The translations under genes and the position numbers were made by a program. Shown in pieces: positions 11,246 through 20,195 of a stretch of 33,145 bases of DNA. Numbering within the stretch: position 1 is the first letter of the stretch; every line of letters begins with the position of its first letter. Source of the stretch: Synechococcus sp. UW140 (GTDB taxonomy: Bacteria; Cyanobacteriota; Cyanobacteriia; PCC-6307; Cyanobiaceae); contig CAMBZX010000010.1 of the NCBI GenBank assembly GCA_945872185.1, positions 1-33,145 of the forward strand. Direction: 5' to 3'. Below the pieces are notes generated by a model. The model searched no databases. It saw only the letters and a list, made by a program, of their open reading frames with translations, and was not told the origin of the DNA.

Positions 11246-12130
11246 CTAGATCTCAGCGGCAGCCCGCTCCACCAATCGCCTCGCCACCGCCTGCACACCC
11301 GTGTGCTGGTAGGTGTCGGTGAAGGCATCCAGGAAGGTGGCCAACTGCTCGAATCCCCCTTGCCAGGGGCCCAGGGTGCTTTCCAGGGCTCGTACCGCCT
11401 TCTGGCCACTCAGCCCGAGGCTGGCCACGAAGCCACCTGCCCAGCCCTGCCATTGCTCCACCCCTCGCCGCAGAAAACTCAGATGGGCGGCATCGCCCCG
11501 GCCGGGAATCATTGCCGCCATGCCGGCGTAGGCGGGGGAGAGGCGCAGCTCCTGCTGGCCAAACTGGCCAAGCAGCCCATCGAGGCGTTGCAGGGCCTCA
11601 TCCCCCAGGGGCAGCAGGGCTTCGAAGCAGATCAGGGCCGCCATGCGCACCCGCGCCTCGCCGGCGTACTCGTGGAGGGAGGCGCCGAACGCGGCAAAGC
11701 TGTCTCCGGGCAGGCCATTCACCTGGGTGAAGGCCAGCAGCTCCGCCGCCACTTTGAGGCTGAGATCCACGGCCTGAAGCGTGTCACTGGTCGGGGTCAG
11801 GTTGGCTACCCGCTTCACCAACGGCAGCACGCCACCCACGTTGGCCAGGAGCCTCAGGCCTCCCGCCGCCTTCTGTGATCGGTTGACGGCGTCGTAGAGG
11901 CTCAGGGCCCGGCCATAGCCCTCATGGCGCGCCCGGCTGAGCACATCGGCCCGCGCCCGAACCTGGGCGATCAGTTCGGGATCGCTGCTGCCCAGCACCT
12001 CCCTGATCAATTCGTTGGCACTCGTGGTGTTGTGCCAGCCGCCGGGCACCAGGGTGCCGATTCCCTTCAGCGCCAGCACGGTGAGATTGCGTCGCGGCAG
12101 ACGATCGAGGCGTTCGAGAACGGTGCTCAT
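11246..12130 (-). CDS. Unknown helical protein coupled to the gene at 12127
   Basis: The 294-residue product is not recognised. It appears almost wholly alpha-helical, without signal peptide or convincing membrane segments. The N-terminus MSTVLERLDRLPRRNLTVLALKGIGTLVPGGWH is followed by amphipathic helices rich in Ala and Leu and a central block RVRMAALICFEALLPLGDEALQRLDGLL. Its ATG overlaps the stop of the upstream membrane protein gene in ATGA (12127-12130), a strong sign of translational coupling and a shared task. The pair lies downstream of por on the same strand and faces chlL. Coding character is good (long open frame, no competing frame of similar quality). I give no function. Confidence 0.8.
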   Translation of the reverse strand: MSTVLERLDRLPRRNLTVLALKGIGTLVPGGWHNTTSANELIREVLGSSDPELIAQVRARADVLSRARHEGYGRALSLYDAVNRSQKAAGGLRLLANVGGVLPLVKRVANLTPTSDTLQAVDLSLKVAAELLAFTQVNGLPGDSFAAFGASLHEYAGEARVRMAALICFEALLPLGDEALQRLDGLLGQFGQQELRLSPAYAGMAAMIPGRGDAAHLSFLRRGVEQWQGWAGGFVASLGLSGQKAVRALESTLGPWQGGFEQLATFLDAFTDTYQHTGVQAVARRLVERAAAEI

Positions 12131-12741
12131 GCGGCGGGCTCCAGGATGGCGGAAACGGACTCGGCGGCCTGCTTCTCGGCGGCGGGGACGGGGATCTTCA
12201 CGGGCTGCTGACTTCCCGGTACCAGCACCCTGGGAGCCCGTGCAGCTCTGGCGGGCTTGAGCGCGGCCAGACCCTCCAGATCAAAGGCGCCGATCAGTTC
12301 ATGGCGCTGCTCGGTGTCGAGGCCAGCCCCCTGGCCGATCACCTTCACCTGAAAGCGCTCGGCCACCAGCAAGGCACTGGCCTGGGTGCCCTGCTCCACC
12401 AGGGGCCATCCCTGCAGCTGCTGGGAACTGGTCTCGAACTTGCTGCGGGCCTCGGGGGCGGTGGTGGTGTCCGAGATCGCCAGCAGCGCCTTGATCGCAT
12501 CACCCTGCTTGAGCCGCGCTTGGCTGAAGCCGCGTTTCTCCTGGGTGAAGATCAGCTGCTCGCCGGGCTCGGGCCTGGGAAAGAGTCGATTGAAGGCGGA
12601 GCCATTGACCACCTCGGCCGTCGCCACGCCAGCCACCGTGCCGCCTGGCAACCAGGAACGGAATGGCAGCAGCACGACAATCGCGAAGAGGAGGCTGACG
12701 ATCAGCAGCAAGCCAATCCCCCAGCGCAGCAAGCGGGACAT
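12127..12741 (-). CDS. Unknown single-TM protein, probably anchored with periplasmic or lumenal domain
   Basis: The 204-residue product is not recognised. From the ATG at 12741 it begins MSRLLRWGIGLLLIVSLLFAIVVLLPF, one uncleaved transmembrane anchor at about residues 7-27 with a basic N-terminus. A soluble domain follows (about residues 30-160), containing GGTVAGVATAEVVNGSAFNRLFPRP and a segment FTQEKRGFSQARLK, and then a Pro/Ala/Lys-rich tail. An in-frame start at 12885 would add 48 residues before the membrane segment; I reject it as compositionally odd. Topology by the positive-inside rule puts the domain outside the cytoplasm or in the lumen. It is coupled by ATGA to the helical protein gene at 11246-12130. 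Confidence 0.78.
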   Translation of the reverse strand: MSRLLRWGIGLLLIVSLLFAIVVLLPFRSWLPGGTVAGVATAEVVNGSAFNRLFPRPEPGEQLIFTQEKRGFSQARLKQGDAIKALLAISDTTTAPEARSKFETSSQQLQGWPLVEQGTQASALLVAERFQVKVIGQGAGLDTEQRHELIGAFDLEGLAALKPARAARAPRVLVPGSQQPVKIPVPAAEKQAAESVSAILEPAA

Positions 12742-13056
12742 CGGATCCAACAACGCGGCTGGCCACTTGCTAGCAGCACCGACCGGAGTCGGACCAGCAC
12801 CACGACGCGATGCGGTACAGAAGTCCATGGTTGCCGCCCACTCTCGGCCCTGGAGCCAGCCGAGCATCACCACCACAGACCACACCCACTCTCCAGGTCC
12901 CCAACAGCGGCATCAAGACGAACCTGGCCTGAATCCAGCCTTTGGCCAGGATCGGATCGGCTGCATTCCAGCTGTTGAGGCTCCAGCGGCCCAATCAAGC
13001 TGAACCTTCAGGAAATCAAGGGACCAGGGGGAGCTGAACCCTCAACCCCTCCGCCG
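12742..13056. other. Gap between por and the unknown membrane protein gene, nothing found
   Basis: This 315-bp gap between two minus-strand genes holds no credible gene. A short CTGAACCTTCAG inverted repeat near 13001 lies downstream of por but has no U-tract. The promoter of the unknown pair is presumably here. Confidence 0.4.
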
Positions 13057-14684
<1,628 letters not shown>

Positions 14685-14755
14685 CGCAGGGGAGCATCGG
14701 ATCCACAGCTTCTAGCAGGCCAGCGCGACCTTGCCAAGGGAAAGCCGCAAAGGCT

Positions 14756-14851
14756 TCAAGCCTTGTACAGACTGAAGCACAGACGCACCGCCAGCACACC
14801 GGCGTGGGCGGCCACGATCAGAGCAATCAGCACTTCAACCTGGTTGATCAT
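14756..14851 (-). CDS. psaM: Photosystem I subunit XII (PsaM)
   Basis: A 31-residue frame encodes one hydrophobic helix: MINQVEVLIALIVAA, then HAGVLAVRLCFSLYKA and TGA. It aligns by eye with PsaM of other cyanobacteria (QVYIALVIALLPGLLAWRLATELYK type): the Q-V start, the single transmembrane span, the Arg-Leu after the helix and the Leu-Tyr-Lys end. PsaM sits at the monomer interface of trimeric photosystem I. An in-frame ATG at 14857 would add Met-Thr; I use 14851 because it gives the usual family length. It lies upstream of the unknown TM protein and por on the same strand and is divergent from the CRR6-like gene, with 87 bp between. Confidence 0.85.
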   Translation of the reverse strand: MINQVEVLIALIVAAHAGVLAVRLCFSLYKA

Positions 14852-14938
14852 GGTCATCTGGAGGAAAAGCGATCATCCCATTCTTCGGCTTCGGCGGGCT
14901 ACGGTCCAGCCTGCGGCGCTGCCCTGTCACAGCTCTTG

Positions 14939-15436
14939 ATGGCATCCCCTTCTCCTTTCACGCCTGGGCCGCTGCCGATCAGTGCCACGGCGATCCGCGA
15001 GCTTGATCTCTCACCCCTGGCGAGCCTGGCCCATCTGCCCCTGGAAACGCTGCTGCAGCACAGCGACAGCCTGAGCCTGGCCCTCGAATGGCCGCGCCAG
15101 CCAGACGATCCCCGCGAACTGTCGGAAGTTGCCGAAGTGCGGCTCTGGAGCCTCAGGGCTGATGCCCTGCAGCCTTGGTTGCCATTGCTGTTGGAGCGCA
15201 GCGGTGGCCAGCTCACCCGCCATGTGGCGATGCTGCTCCCCCATGGCTTTTCCCGCACGGAAGGCATTCGCTTTGCCGCTGAGAGCCTGGAGCTGTGGAT
15301 CACCCACAGGCTGTTTCTGCTGGACCATCTCGCCCAACGCCAGGGGCTCAGTTGTCGCGGCAGCCTCGGCCAGATGGCCGCCGTGCTCGGCTTTGAGCTC
15401 GATGCCGGGTTCTGGGAGGCCCTGCCGGCACCGTGA
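14939..15436 (+). CDS. CRR6-like NDH-1 assembly factor (DUF1817 family)
   Basis: This 165-residue soluble protein resembles the DUF1817/CRR6 family. Its plant member CRR6 is needed to assemble the NdhI-containing arm of NDH-1. The matching region is from about residue 58: SEVAEVRLWSLRADALQPWLPLLLERSGGQLTRHVAMLLPHGFSRTEGIRFAAESLELWITHRLF. The end, SLGQMAAVLGFELDAGFWEAL, is also of that family. I chose ATG 14939 over the longer frame from 14804, which would cover the psaM promoter. Its TGA overlaps the GTG start of lplA by 4 bases (GTGA), so the two are translationally coupled. The assignment is from family memory, without an alignment. Confidence 0.75.
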   Translation: MASPSPFTPGPLPISATAIRELDLSPLASLAHLPLETLLQHSDSLSLALEWPRQPDDPRELSEVAEVRLWSLRADALQPWLPLLLERSGGQLTRHVAMLLPHGFSRTEGIRFAAESLELWITHRLFLLDHLAQRQGLSCRGSLGQMAAVLGFELDAGFWEALPAP

Positions 15437-16248
15437 GCCCCCCCTCCCCAGCGGCAGCCCAGTCGGGGGATCCAGCTGGGCTGCGCCTGATCCCGACCCT
15501 GGAGCTGGAGGGCTGCCGCCAGATGGCGATCGACGCCTGGCTGCTGGAGAATTCCCTGGCGGTTGAAACTCCTGCCGCCCCGGTGCTGCGCTTCTACCGC
15601 TGGTCCCGTCCCACTCTCTCCCTCGGCTACCACCAACAGCAGATCGAGCCGCACTGGCAGCAGCTGGCGGCCCAGGGGCACCTCGAGCTGGTGCGGCGTC
15701 CCAGTGGCGGGCGGGCCGTGCTCCATGCCGGTGAGCTCACCTATGCCCTGATCTGGCCGGCGGCCCCAGGCCGGCGCCGCCAGGCCTACCGCCTGGCCTG
15801 TGAATGGTTGCGGCAGGGCTTTGCCGCCATCGGCCTGCCCCTGGAATTCGGCAGCGAATCGGCCAGCCCGCAGCTGGCCGGTTGTTTCGAGCGCAGCACG
15901 GCCGCCGATCTGATCCATCCCTGTGGCGCCAAGCGGATCGGCAGTGCCCAGCTCTGGCGGCGCGGCCACTTGTTGCAGCACGGCAGCATCCTGATCGATC
16001 CCCCCGTTGAGCTCTGGAGGCAGGTGTTTGGAGCAGCGCCTCCAGAGCTGCCACCCCTGCAACTCAGTAGCCAAGAGCTGGAGGTGGTGCTGCAGCGTTC
16101 GGCAACAGAGCACCTGCCCTTTGCCACCGCCCCCTGGCAGAACCGTCCGCTGCAGGCCCTGGAGTGGCAGGCGATCAACGAGCGGCTCAGCCGCTATCGC
16201 CTGGCGCCGGCTTCGCCGGCTGAACCTGGCTCCTGGCCTGGCGGCTGA
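15433..16248 (+). CDS. lplA: Lipoate-protein ligase A family protein
   Basis: This 271-residue biotin/lipoate A/B ligase-fold protein attaches lipoate (or octanoate) to the E2 subunits of 2-oxoacid dehydrogenases and to the glycine cleavage H protein. The family motifs RRPSGGRAVLHAGELTYAL (residues 88-106) and GAKRIGSAQLWRRGHLLQHGSIL (165-187, with the active-site lysine K167) are clear. The start is GTG, overlapping the crr6-like stop. The C-terminal 18 codons overlap the 3' end of the convergent M50 protease gene. It could be a true ligase or an amidotransferase-type paralogue (LipM/LipL-like); sequence alone does not separate them. Confidence 0.88.
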   Translation: MSPPSPAAAQSGDPAGLRLIPTLELEGCRQMAIDAWLLENSLAVETPAAPVLRFYRWSRPTLSLGYHQQQIEPHWQQLAAQGHLELVRRPSGGRAVLHAGELTYALIWPAAPGRRRQAYRLACEWLRQGFAAIGLPLEFGSESASPQLAGCFERSTAADLIHPCGAKRIGSAQLWRRGHLLQHGSILIDPPVELWRQVFGAAPPELPPLQLSSQELEVVLQRSATEHLPFATAPWQNRPLQALEWQAINERLSRYRLAPASPAEPGSWPGG

Positions 16249-17603
16249 GCACCAGCGGCGCTGTTGCTGCCCACCTCACCGGTGCCCACCATCCCCTGGG
16301 CGATCTGACCCAGGGCCAGACCGAGGGGATAGCCGTTCTGGCGACGAGCCGTCGCCAGCAGAGGGGCGGGCAGACGCAGTCCCAGCCGTCGCAGCACCGA
16401 ATCGCCCAGCTCGGCTCGCTCAACCGTGCCGCAGGGCAGGCCAGCCGGGCTCAGAACCAGCAGCCGCGGGTGTTGCTCCAACTGCAGAGCCGCCTGCCAG
16501 AGGGGGGCCGCTTCATTGATCGCAGCCAGGCTGGTGAGGGGCTGCAGATGGTCACCCACCTGTTCGCTGTCCCAACGTTGCACCGGCAGATCCCGCAAGG
16601 GGCCATCGTCGATCACCCCGCGCCAGCGGCCACGATCGCAGACCAGAATCCAATCGCTCAGCTCGCTTCCGGCTGCTGGCAGGGCTCCATTGAGGGGGGA
16701 CTTGGAGCCGGCCACAGCTTGGCTTGGCTTAGGGCTGAGAGGGCCATCACCGGCCGGGACGTCAGCGAGGGTCGGACCATCTTCAAGGCGCAGGCGGCTC
16801 AGCTGACGCAGGGTGGTGGAGGCCTCCACCACCCGGAAACGGCGCTGGGCCACATCCTTCACCTTGATCTCCTTGAGGGCTTGCTGCACCTTGAGCAGTT
16901 GATGTTGGTTGCGGGCTGCCCCCAGTCCAAACCAGCCCAGCAGCAGCAGCCAGGCCCCGGCCAGGCCACTGCCTCGTAGCAGCAACAGGCTGCCCATGAA
17001 AATGGCCCCGTAAGCCAGCAGCCGGCCGCAGGCATTGGCCACTTCCAAGCCGCGCCGTTGACTGCCGGTGAACTGCCACACCAACGCCTTCACGATCAGA
17101 CCGCCATCGAGCGGCAGGCCCGGCAGCAGATTGAACAGGGCCAACACCAGGTTGAGGGCACCCAGCTGATTGACCATCTCGCCGAGCACCGGCGAGAGGT
17201 GGGAGGCCTGATGGCCCAGGGAGAGCAGGCCGATCGCCAGCACGAAGCTGACCGCCGGCCCAGCCGCCGCCACCTGCAGCGCGCCCATGGCGGTGGAACA
17301 TTCCCGTTCAACGCTGGCGACGCCGCCAAGCAGAAACAGGGTGATGCTGCGCACCTGGACTCCCTGGGCAAGGGCCACTAGGGAGTGGCCGAGTTCATGC
17401 AGCAGCACCGAGACGAACAGCATCACGGCCGTGATCAGGGCCACGGCCCAGAGCAGGCCAGGAGAGGCCTGCCCCACCAAGGTGAGGCGGTAGTGCTGCT
17501 CGAAGGCCACGGTGGCCACGAACAGGATCACGAACCAGGTGGGATGGATCCGCAGGGGGATCCCCCGGATCTTGAGGAGTTGCCAACCTTCGCCCACGGC
17601 CAC
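16194..17603 (-). CDS. Site-2 protease family (M50) intramembrane metalloprotease
   Basis: This 469-residue membrane zinc protease is of the S2P/SpoIVFB-like kind. The zinc motif HELGH is at residues 69-73 within a transmembrane helix, and the third ligand is in PGLPLDGG (D166). About six transmembrane helices fill residues 20-235. A C-terminal cytoplasmic part (about 250-430) has the layout of a divergent pair of CBS-like repeats (DVAQRRFRVVEASTTLRQL and VIDDGPLRDLPV...) separated by a low-complexity linker. The last 40 residues are Ala/Gly/Pro-rich and overlap the lplA 3' end by 55 bp. Such proteases cleave membrane-anchored regulators; its substrate is unknown. The start is GTG at 17603. 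It is divergent from trpF, with a 76-bp gap. Confidence 0.93.
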   Translation of the reverse strand: MAVGEGWQLLKIRGIPLRIHPTWFVILFVATVAFEQHYRLTLVGQASPGLLWAVALITAVMLFVSVLLHELGHSLVALAQGVQVRSITLFLLGGVASVERECSTAMGALQVAAAGPAVSFVLAIGLLSLGHQASHLSPVLGEMVNQLGALNLVLALFNLLPGLPLDGGLIVKALVWQFTGSQRRGLEVANACGRLLAYGAIFMGSLLLLRGSGLAGAWLLLLGWFGLGAARNQHQLLKVQQALKEIKVKDVAQRRFRVVEASTTLRQLSRLRLEDGPTLADVPAGDGPLSPKPSQAVAGSKSPLNGALPAAGSELSDWILVCDRGRWRGVIDDGPLRDLPVQRWDSEQVGDHLQPLTSLAAINEAAPLWQAALQLEQHPRLLVLSPAGLPCGTVERAELGDSVLRRLGLRLPAPLLATARRQNGYPLGLALGQIAQGMVGTGEVGSNSAAGAQPPGQEPGSAGEAGARR

Positions 17604-17679
17604 CGATGCAACGGGGCCCCAGGCGTTACCTGGAGCAGTTATGAAATGATCTTAGAAAGGCGCCCCCTGCTTCGCTCGT

Positions 17680-18354
17680 TTGGCCCTGCCGGCGCTCAAA
17701 ATCTGCGGCCTACGCCAGCCCGCCCAGGCCGCGGCGGTCGCAGCCCTCGGCGTTGAGGCCATTGGCGTAATCGGTGTTGCCAGCTCGCCTCGCTACCTGC
17801 CACCTGAGCAGCGGCAGGAGCTGTTCGCGGCCGTCACCGCCAGGGCTCCCGCCTGCCAGGGGGTGCTGGTGGTCGCTGATCCGAGCGATGCGGAGCTGGC
17901 CCAGCTCGTCGCTGGGCGGGGCCATCAGGTGCTGCAACTCCATGGCAATGAGAGCCCCGAGCGCTGCCGCGAGCTGCGCTCCCAACTGGGGGTGGAAATC
18001 TGGAAAGCCCTGCGCATCCGCGCCCCCGAGGATCTGCAGCGCGCCCAGGCCTATGGCGAGGCCGTGGATGCGCTGCTGCTGGATGCCTGGGTGCCGGATC
18101 AGCTGGGCGGAACGGGTCACAGCCTGCCCCTGGACTGGCTGATCGATTTCCAGCCCCCCCTGCCCTGGTGGCTGGCAGGGGGCATCCGGGCCGAAACCGT
18201 GCCGGAGCTGCTGAGCCGCCTGCAGCCCGATGGCCTCGATGCCTCCAGTGGTGTGGAGAACAGCCCTGGGGAGAAGAATCTCGCGCGGATCGTGCAGCTG
18301 CTGGCGGCCATGGGCAGGCCCCCCGACCGCAACAAGCACAGATGCCAGGACTGA
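17680..18354 (+). CDS. trpF: Phosphoribosylanthranilate isomerase
   Basis: This 224-residue TIM-barrel enzyme of tryptophan synthesis converts PRA to CdRP. Motifs in order are LKICGLR (residues 6-12, catalytic cysteine C9), VLQLHGNES, LLLDAWVPDQLGGTGHSLPLDW with the catalytic aspartate, LAGGIRAETV, and GLDASSGVENSPGEKN, the phosphate-binding end. The start is TTG at 17680. The in-frame codons upstream run into TAG at 17653 with no ATG or GTG between, and the KICG motif begins only seven codons in, so TTG is forced unless the sequence has an error. No Shine-Dalgarno is close. Confidence 0.94.
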   Translation: MALPALKICGLRQPAQAAAVAALGVEAIGVIGVASSPRYLPPEQRQELFAAVTARAPACQGVLVVADPSDAELAQLVAGRGHQVLQLHGNESPERCRELRSQLGVEIWKALRIRAPEDLQRAQAYGEAVDALLLDAWVPDQLGGTGHSLPLDWLIDFQPPLPWWLAGGIRAETVPELLSRLQPDGLDASSGVENSPGEKNLARIVQLLAAMGRPPDRNKHRCQD

Positions 18355-18465
18355 CGAGCTGGAGCACAACCGCTCTGGAGCCAGCCCGCGACCCGATCAA
18401 GACAACCGTTGAGCTTCGGCGCCAGGGGCGGCAGGATCACTGTTGAATCCCCCGGGCGATCCGCC

Positions 18466-19023
18466 TTGTCTTTTCTCGCTGCCAATCCCCGGCCCTGGCT
18501 TTCCGTGGCCGCACTGCTTTCACCACTCTGGCTCTCGTCCCTGCTGCCGCTGCCAGGCGCCGGCCTGGCGCCGCTGCGCGCTCAGGACCTGGTGGGCTGC
18601 CAGCTCATCGAAGGCACCCTGCAATGTGTACCAGGCATCACCGCCGATCCGCAGCAGCAGATCCGCATCCTGGAGGGGACGATTGCGGCGGATCAAAAAC
18701 TGGAGGGGGCCGTTGAGCAGGGCATTGCCGGACTGCAGAAGCTGGAACTGCAGGGTGAGGCCAGCGAGGGGAAACTGCTGCGCGCCGTGATCACCGCGGA
18801 TGCATTGGCCTCCCTCCCCCCCAGCGCCTTCCACTGGTATCGGCGCTCGCCCCAGGACAGCCGCTGGCTGTTGATCGTGGGAGCCTCAGGAAGCACCTAT
18901 CAACTCCAGGCCGCCGATGCCAACGCCCGGGTGATGGTGGTGGTGGTCGTACCAGGAACGACCGGGAGCCAGCGGGCCGCCTCCGCTGCAGTGGGACCGG
19001 TAGTGAAAAACTCGGCCAACTGA
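18466..19023 (+). CDS. Secreted unknown protein with Ig-like C-terminal motif
   Basis: The 185-residue product begins with a likely signal peptide (residues 1-40: basic, then LSVAALLSPLWLSSLLPL, cleavage near LRAQ). It next has CQLIEGTLQCVPGITADPQQQIRILEG, with two cysteines that could form a disulfide. After a helical segment the C-terminus reads FHWYRRSPQDSRWLLIVGAS, GSTYQLQAADANARVMVVVVVPG. This resembles the bacterial Ig-like unit found in many surface proteins (W-x-R...GATGSTYTLTAADVG..IRVVV). The start is uncertain: TTG 18466 gives a clean signal peptide, while TTG 18409 adds 19 residues. It follows trpF on the same strand by about 110 bp. No function is assigned; a periplasmic or surface role is likely. 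Confidence 0.72.
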   Translation: MSFLAANPRPWLSVAALLSPLWLSSLLPLPGAGLAPLRAQDLVGCQLIEGTLQCVPGITADPQQQIRILEGTIAADQKLEGAVEQGIAGLQKLELQGEASEGKLLRAVITADALASLPPSAFHWYRRSPQDSRWLLIVGASGSTYQLQAADANARVMVVVVVPGTTGSQRAASAAVGPVVKNSAN

Positions 19024-19444
19024 ATCAAGGGCTGGGGAAGCGAGATCGGCATACCGCCGGTTGCACTTCCCCAAAGCAGAGGGAGGGTGAAGGACTTGCC
19101 GCATCAGAACCAGCCCCGTAGCAGAATTGAGCCAGGGTTTTGGGCGCGGCCGCACGGCGCTGTCTGACTCCTGGCCACCGGCACAATGAGCATCAGCATC
19201 CTGTTGATGCTGGGATCTCAGGCTCAGGAGATCAGCTGGGGCTGCTTCCACCGGGCAAAGCCGCGCCAGGAATTCATCCCCAAAGACCATTCACAGCGCC
19301 GAGAAGTAGCGATGCCCCCCTCGCGCCGCTGCAGACAAACAATGTCAAGCCTCAATGCCAAGGATCGATGCCAAGGCTCAACGCCAAGGGCTCAACCCAC
19401 TGCACTTTGTTGTACAGCGGGCCGGAAGCTGAGATGCACACGAA
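19024..19444. other. Intergenic region between the secreted protein and folE, with short repeats
   Basis: This 421-bp gap between convergent genes has no credible ORF. It holds a CAGCATC-CTGTT-GATGCTG hairpin (19194-19212, 7-bp stem, 5-nt loop) and the 13-bp tandem array at 19343-19394. Neither is followed by a U-tract, so termination is not clear. Confidence 0.5.
19343..19394. repeat. 13-bp tandem repeat, four degenerate copies
   Basis: Four units of period 13 start at 19343, 19356, 19369 and 19382, with consensus TGCCAAGGCTCAA. The middle units are closest to the consensus; the first has TGTCAAGC and the last CGCCAAGGG. It lies downstream of the folE stop. It may be a regulatory RNA element, a protein-binding array or slippage product. 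Confidence 0.8.
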
Positions 19445-20188
19445 TCAGCGGATCAGCAGGGATTCCTGCTGCCTCACCAGCTCAAAGAATTCTTGCTTGA
19501 GGCTGGGATCATGGCGGAAATCACCGCGGACCACCGAGTTCACCATGCTGGTTTGGGGCTCTTTGACGCCCCGCCACTTCATGCAGTAATGCTGAGCCTT
19601 GACCAGGATGGCCAGACCCTGGGGGGCACAGAGCCGCTCGATCTCATCGGCCAGGATGATCACAGCTTCTTCCTGAATGTGGGGGCGAGAGAACACCCAA
19701 TCGGCGACCCGGGAGAACTTCGACAAGCCGATCACCCGATCGCCGGGCTTGATGCCGATCCAGCAGGAGCCGAGAATCGGCACCAGATGATGGGAGCAGG
19801 CGGAGCGGATGGAAATCGGACCAACGGTATAAATCTCGTCGAGCTTCTTGACGTTGGGGAAGCTGGCGATCTTGGGCTGGCTGTGGTAGCGGCCCTTGAA
19901 GACCTCATGCAAATACATGCGGGCCACCCGTTCGGCGGTTTCCTCGGTATTGTGATCGTTATCAATATCGATCACCAGGCTGCGCAGCAGTTCCCTGATC
20001 TTGCCGGCTACCTCGATTTCCAGCTGATCAAGTTCACCTTCTCGCAGAACATGGGAGATATTGTCATTGGCAAGGAAAGGCGTGCCACTTTCCTCAAGCC
20101 GCTGGCGCAGCCGAATGCTGACAGGCAGCTGCAACGACTCCGCACTGGTCTTACTGCTGTTGAGATTGGAAGGAAGGGTGGATGTCAT
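19445..20188 (-). CDS. folE: GTP cyclohydrolase I
   Basis: This 247-residue enzyme opens GTP to 7,8-dihydroneopterin triphosphate for folate and pterin synthesis. Zinc ligands C131, H134 (IRSACSHHLVP) and C202 (AQHYCMKWRGV) are present, with GLSKFSRVADWVFSRPHIQE for substrate binding. The extreme N-terminus (about 40 residues) is variable. The ATG at 20188 lies 7 bp after the SDR stop, so it belongs to the same transcript as the SDR and accA. This is the classical zinc-type FolE (FolE1), not the metal-flexible FolE2. Confidence 0.96.
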   Translation of the reverse strand: MTSTLPSNLNSSKTSAESLQLPVSIRLRQRLEESGTPFLANDNISHVLREGELDQLEIEVAGKIRELLRSLVIDIDNDHNTEETAERVARMYLHEVFKGRYHSQPKIASFPNVKKLDEIYTVGPISIRSACSHHLVPILGSCWIGIKPGDRVIGLSKFSRVADWVFSRPHIQEEAVIILADEIERLCAPQGLAILVKAQHYCMKWRGVKEPQTSMVNSVVRGDFRHDPSLKQEFFELVRQQESLLIR

Positions 20189-20195
20189 GGGGTGT

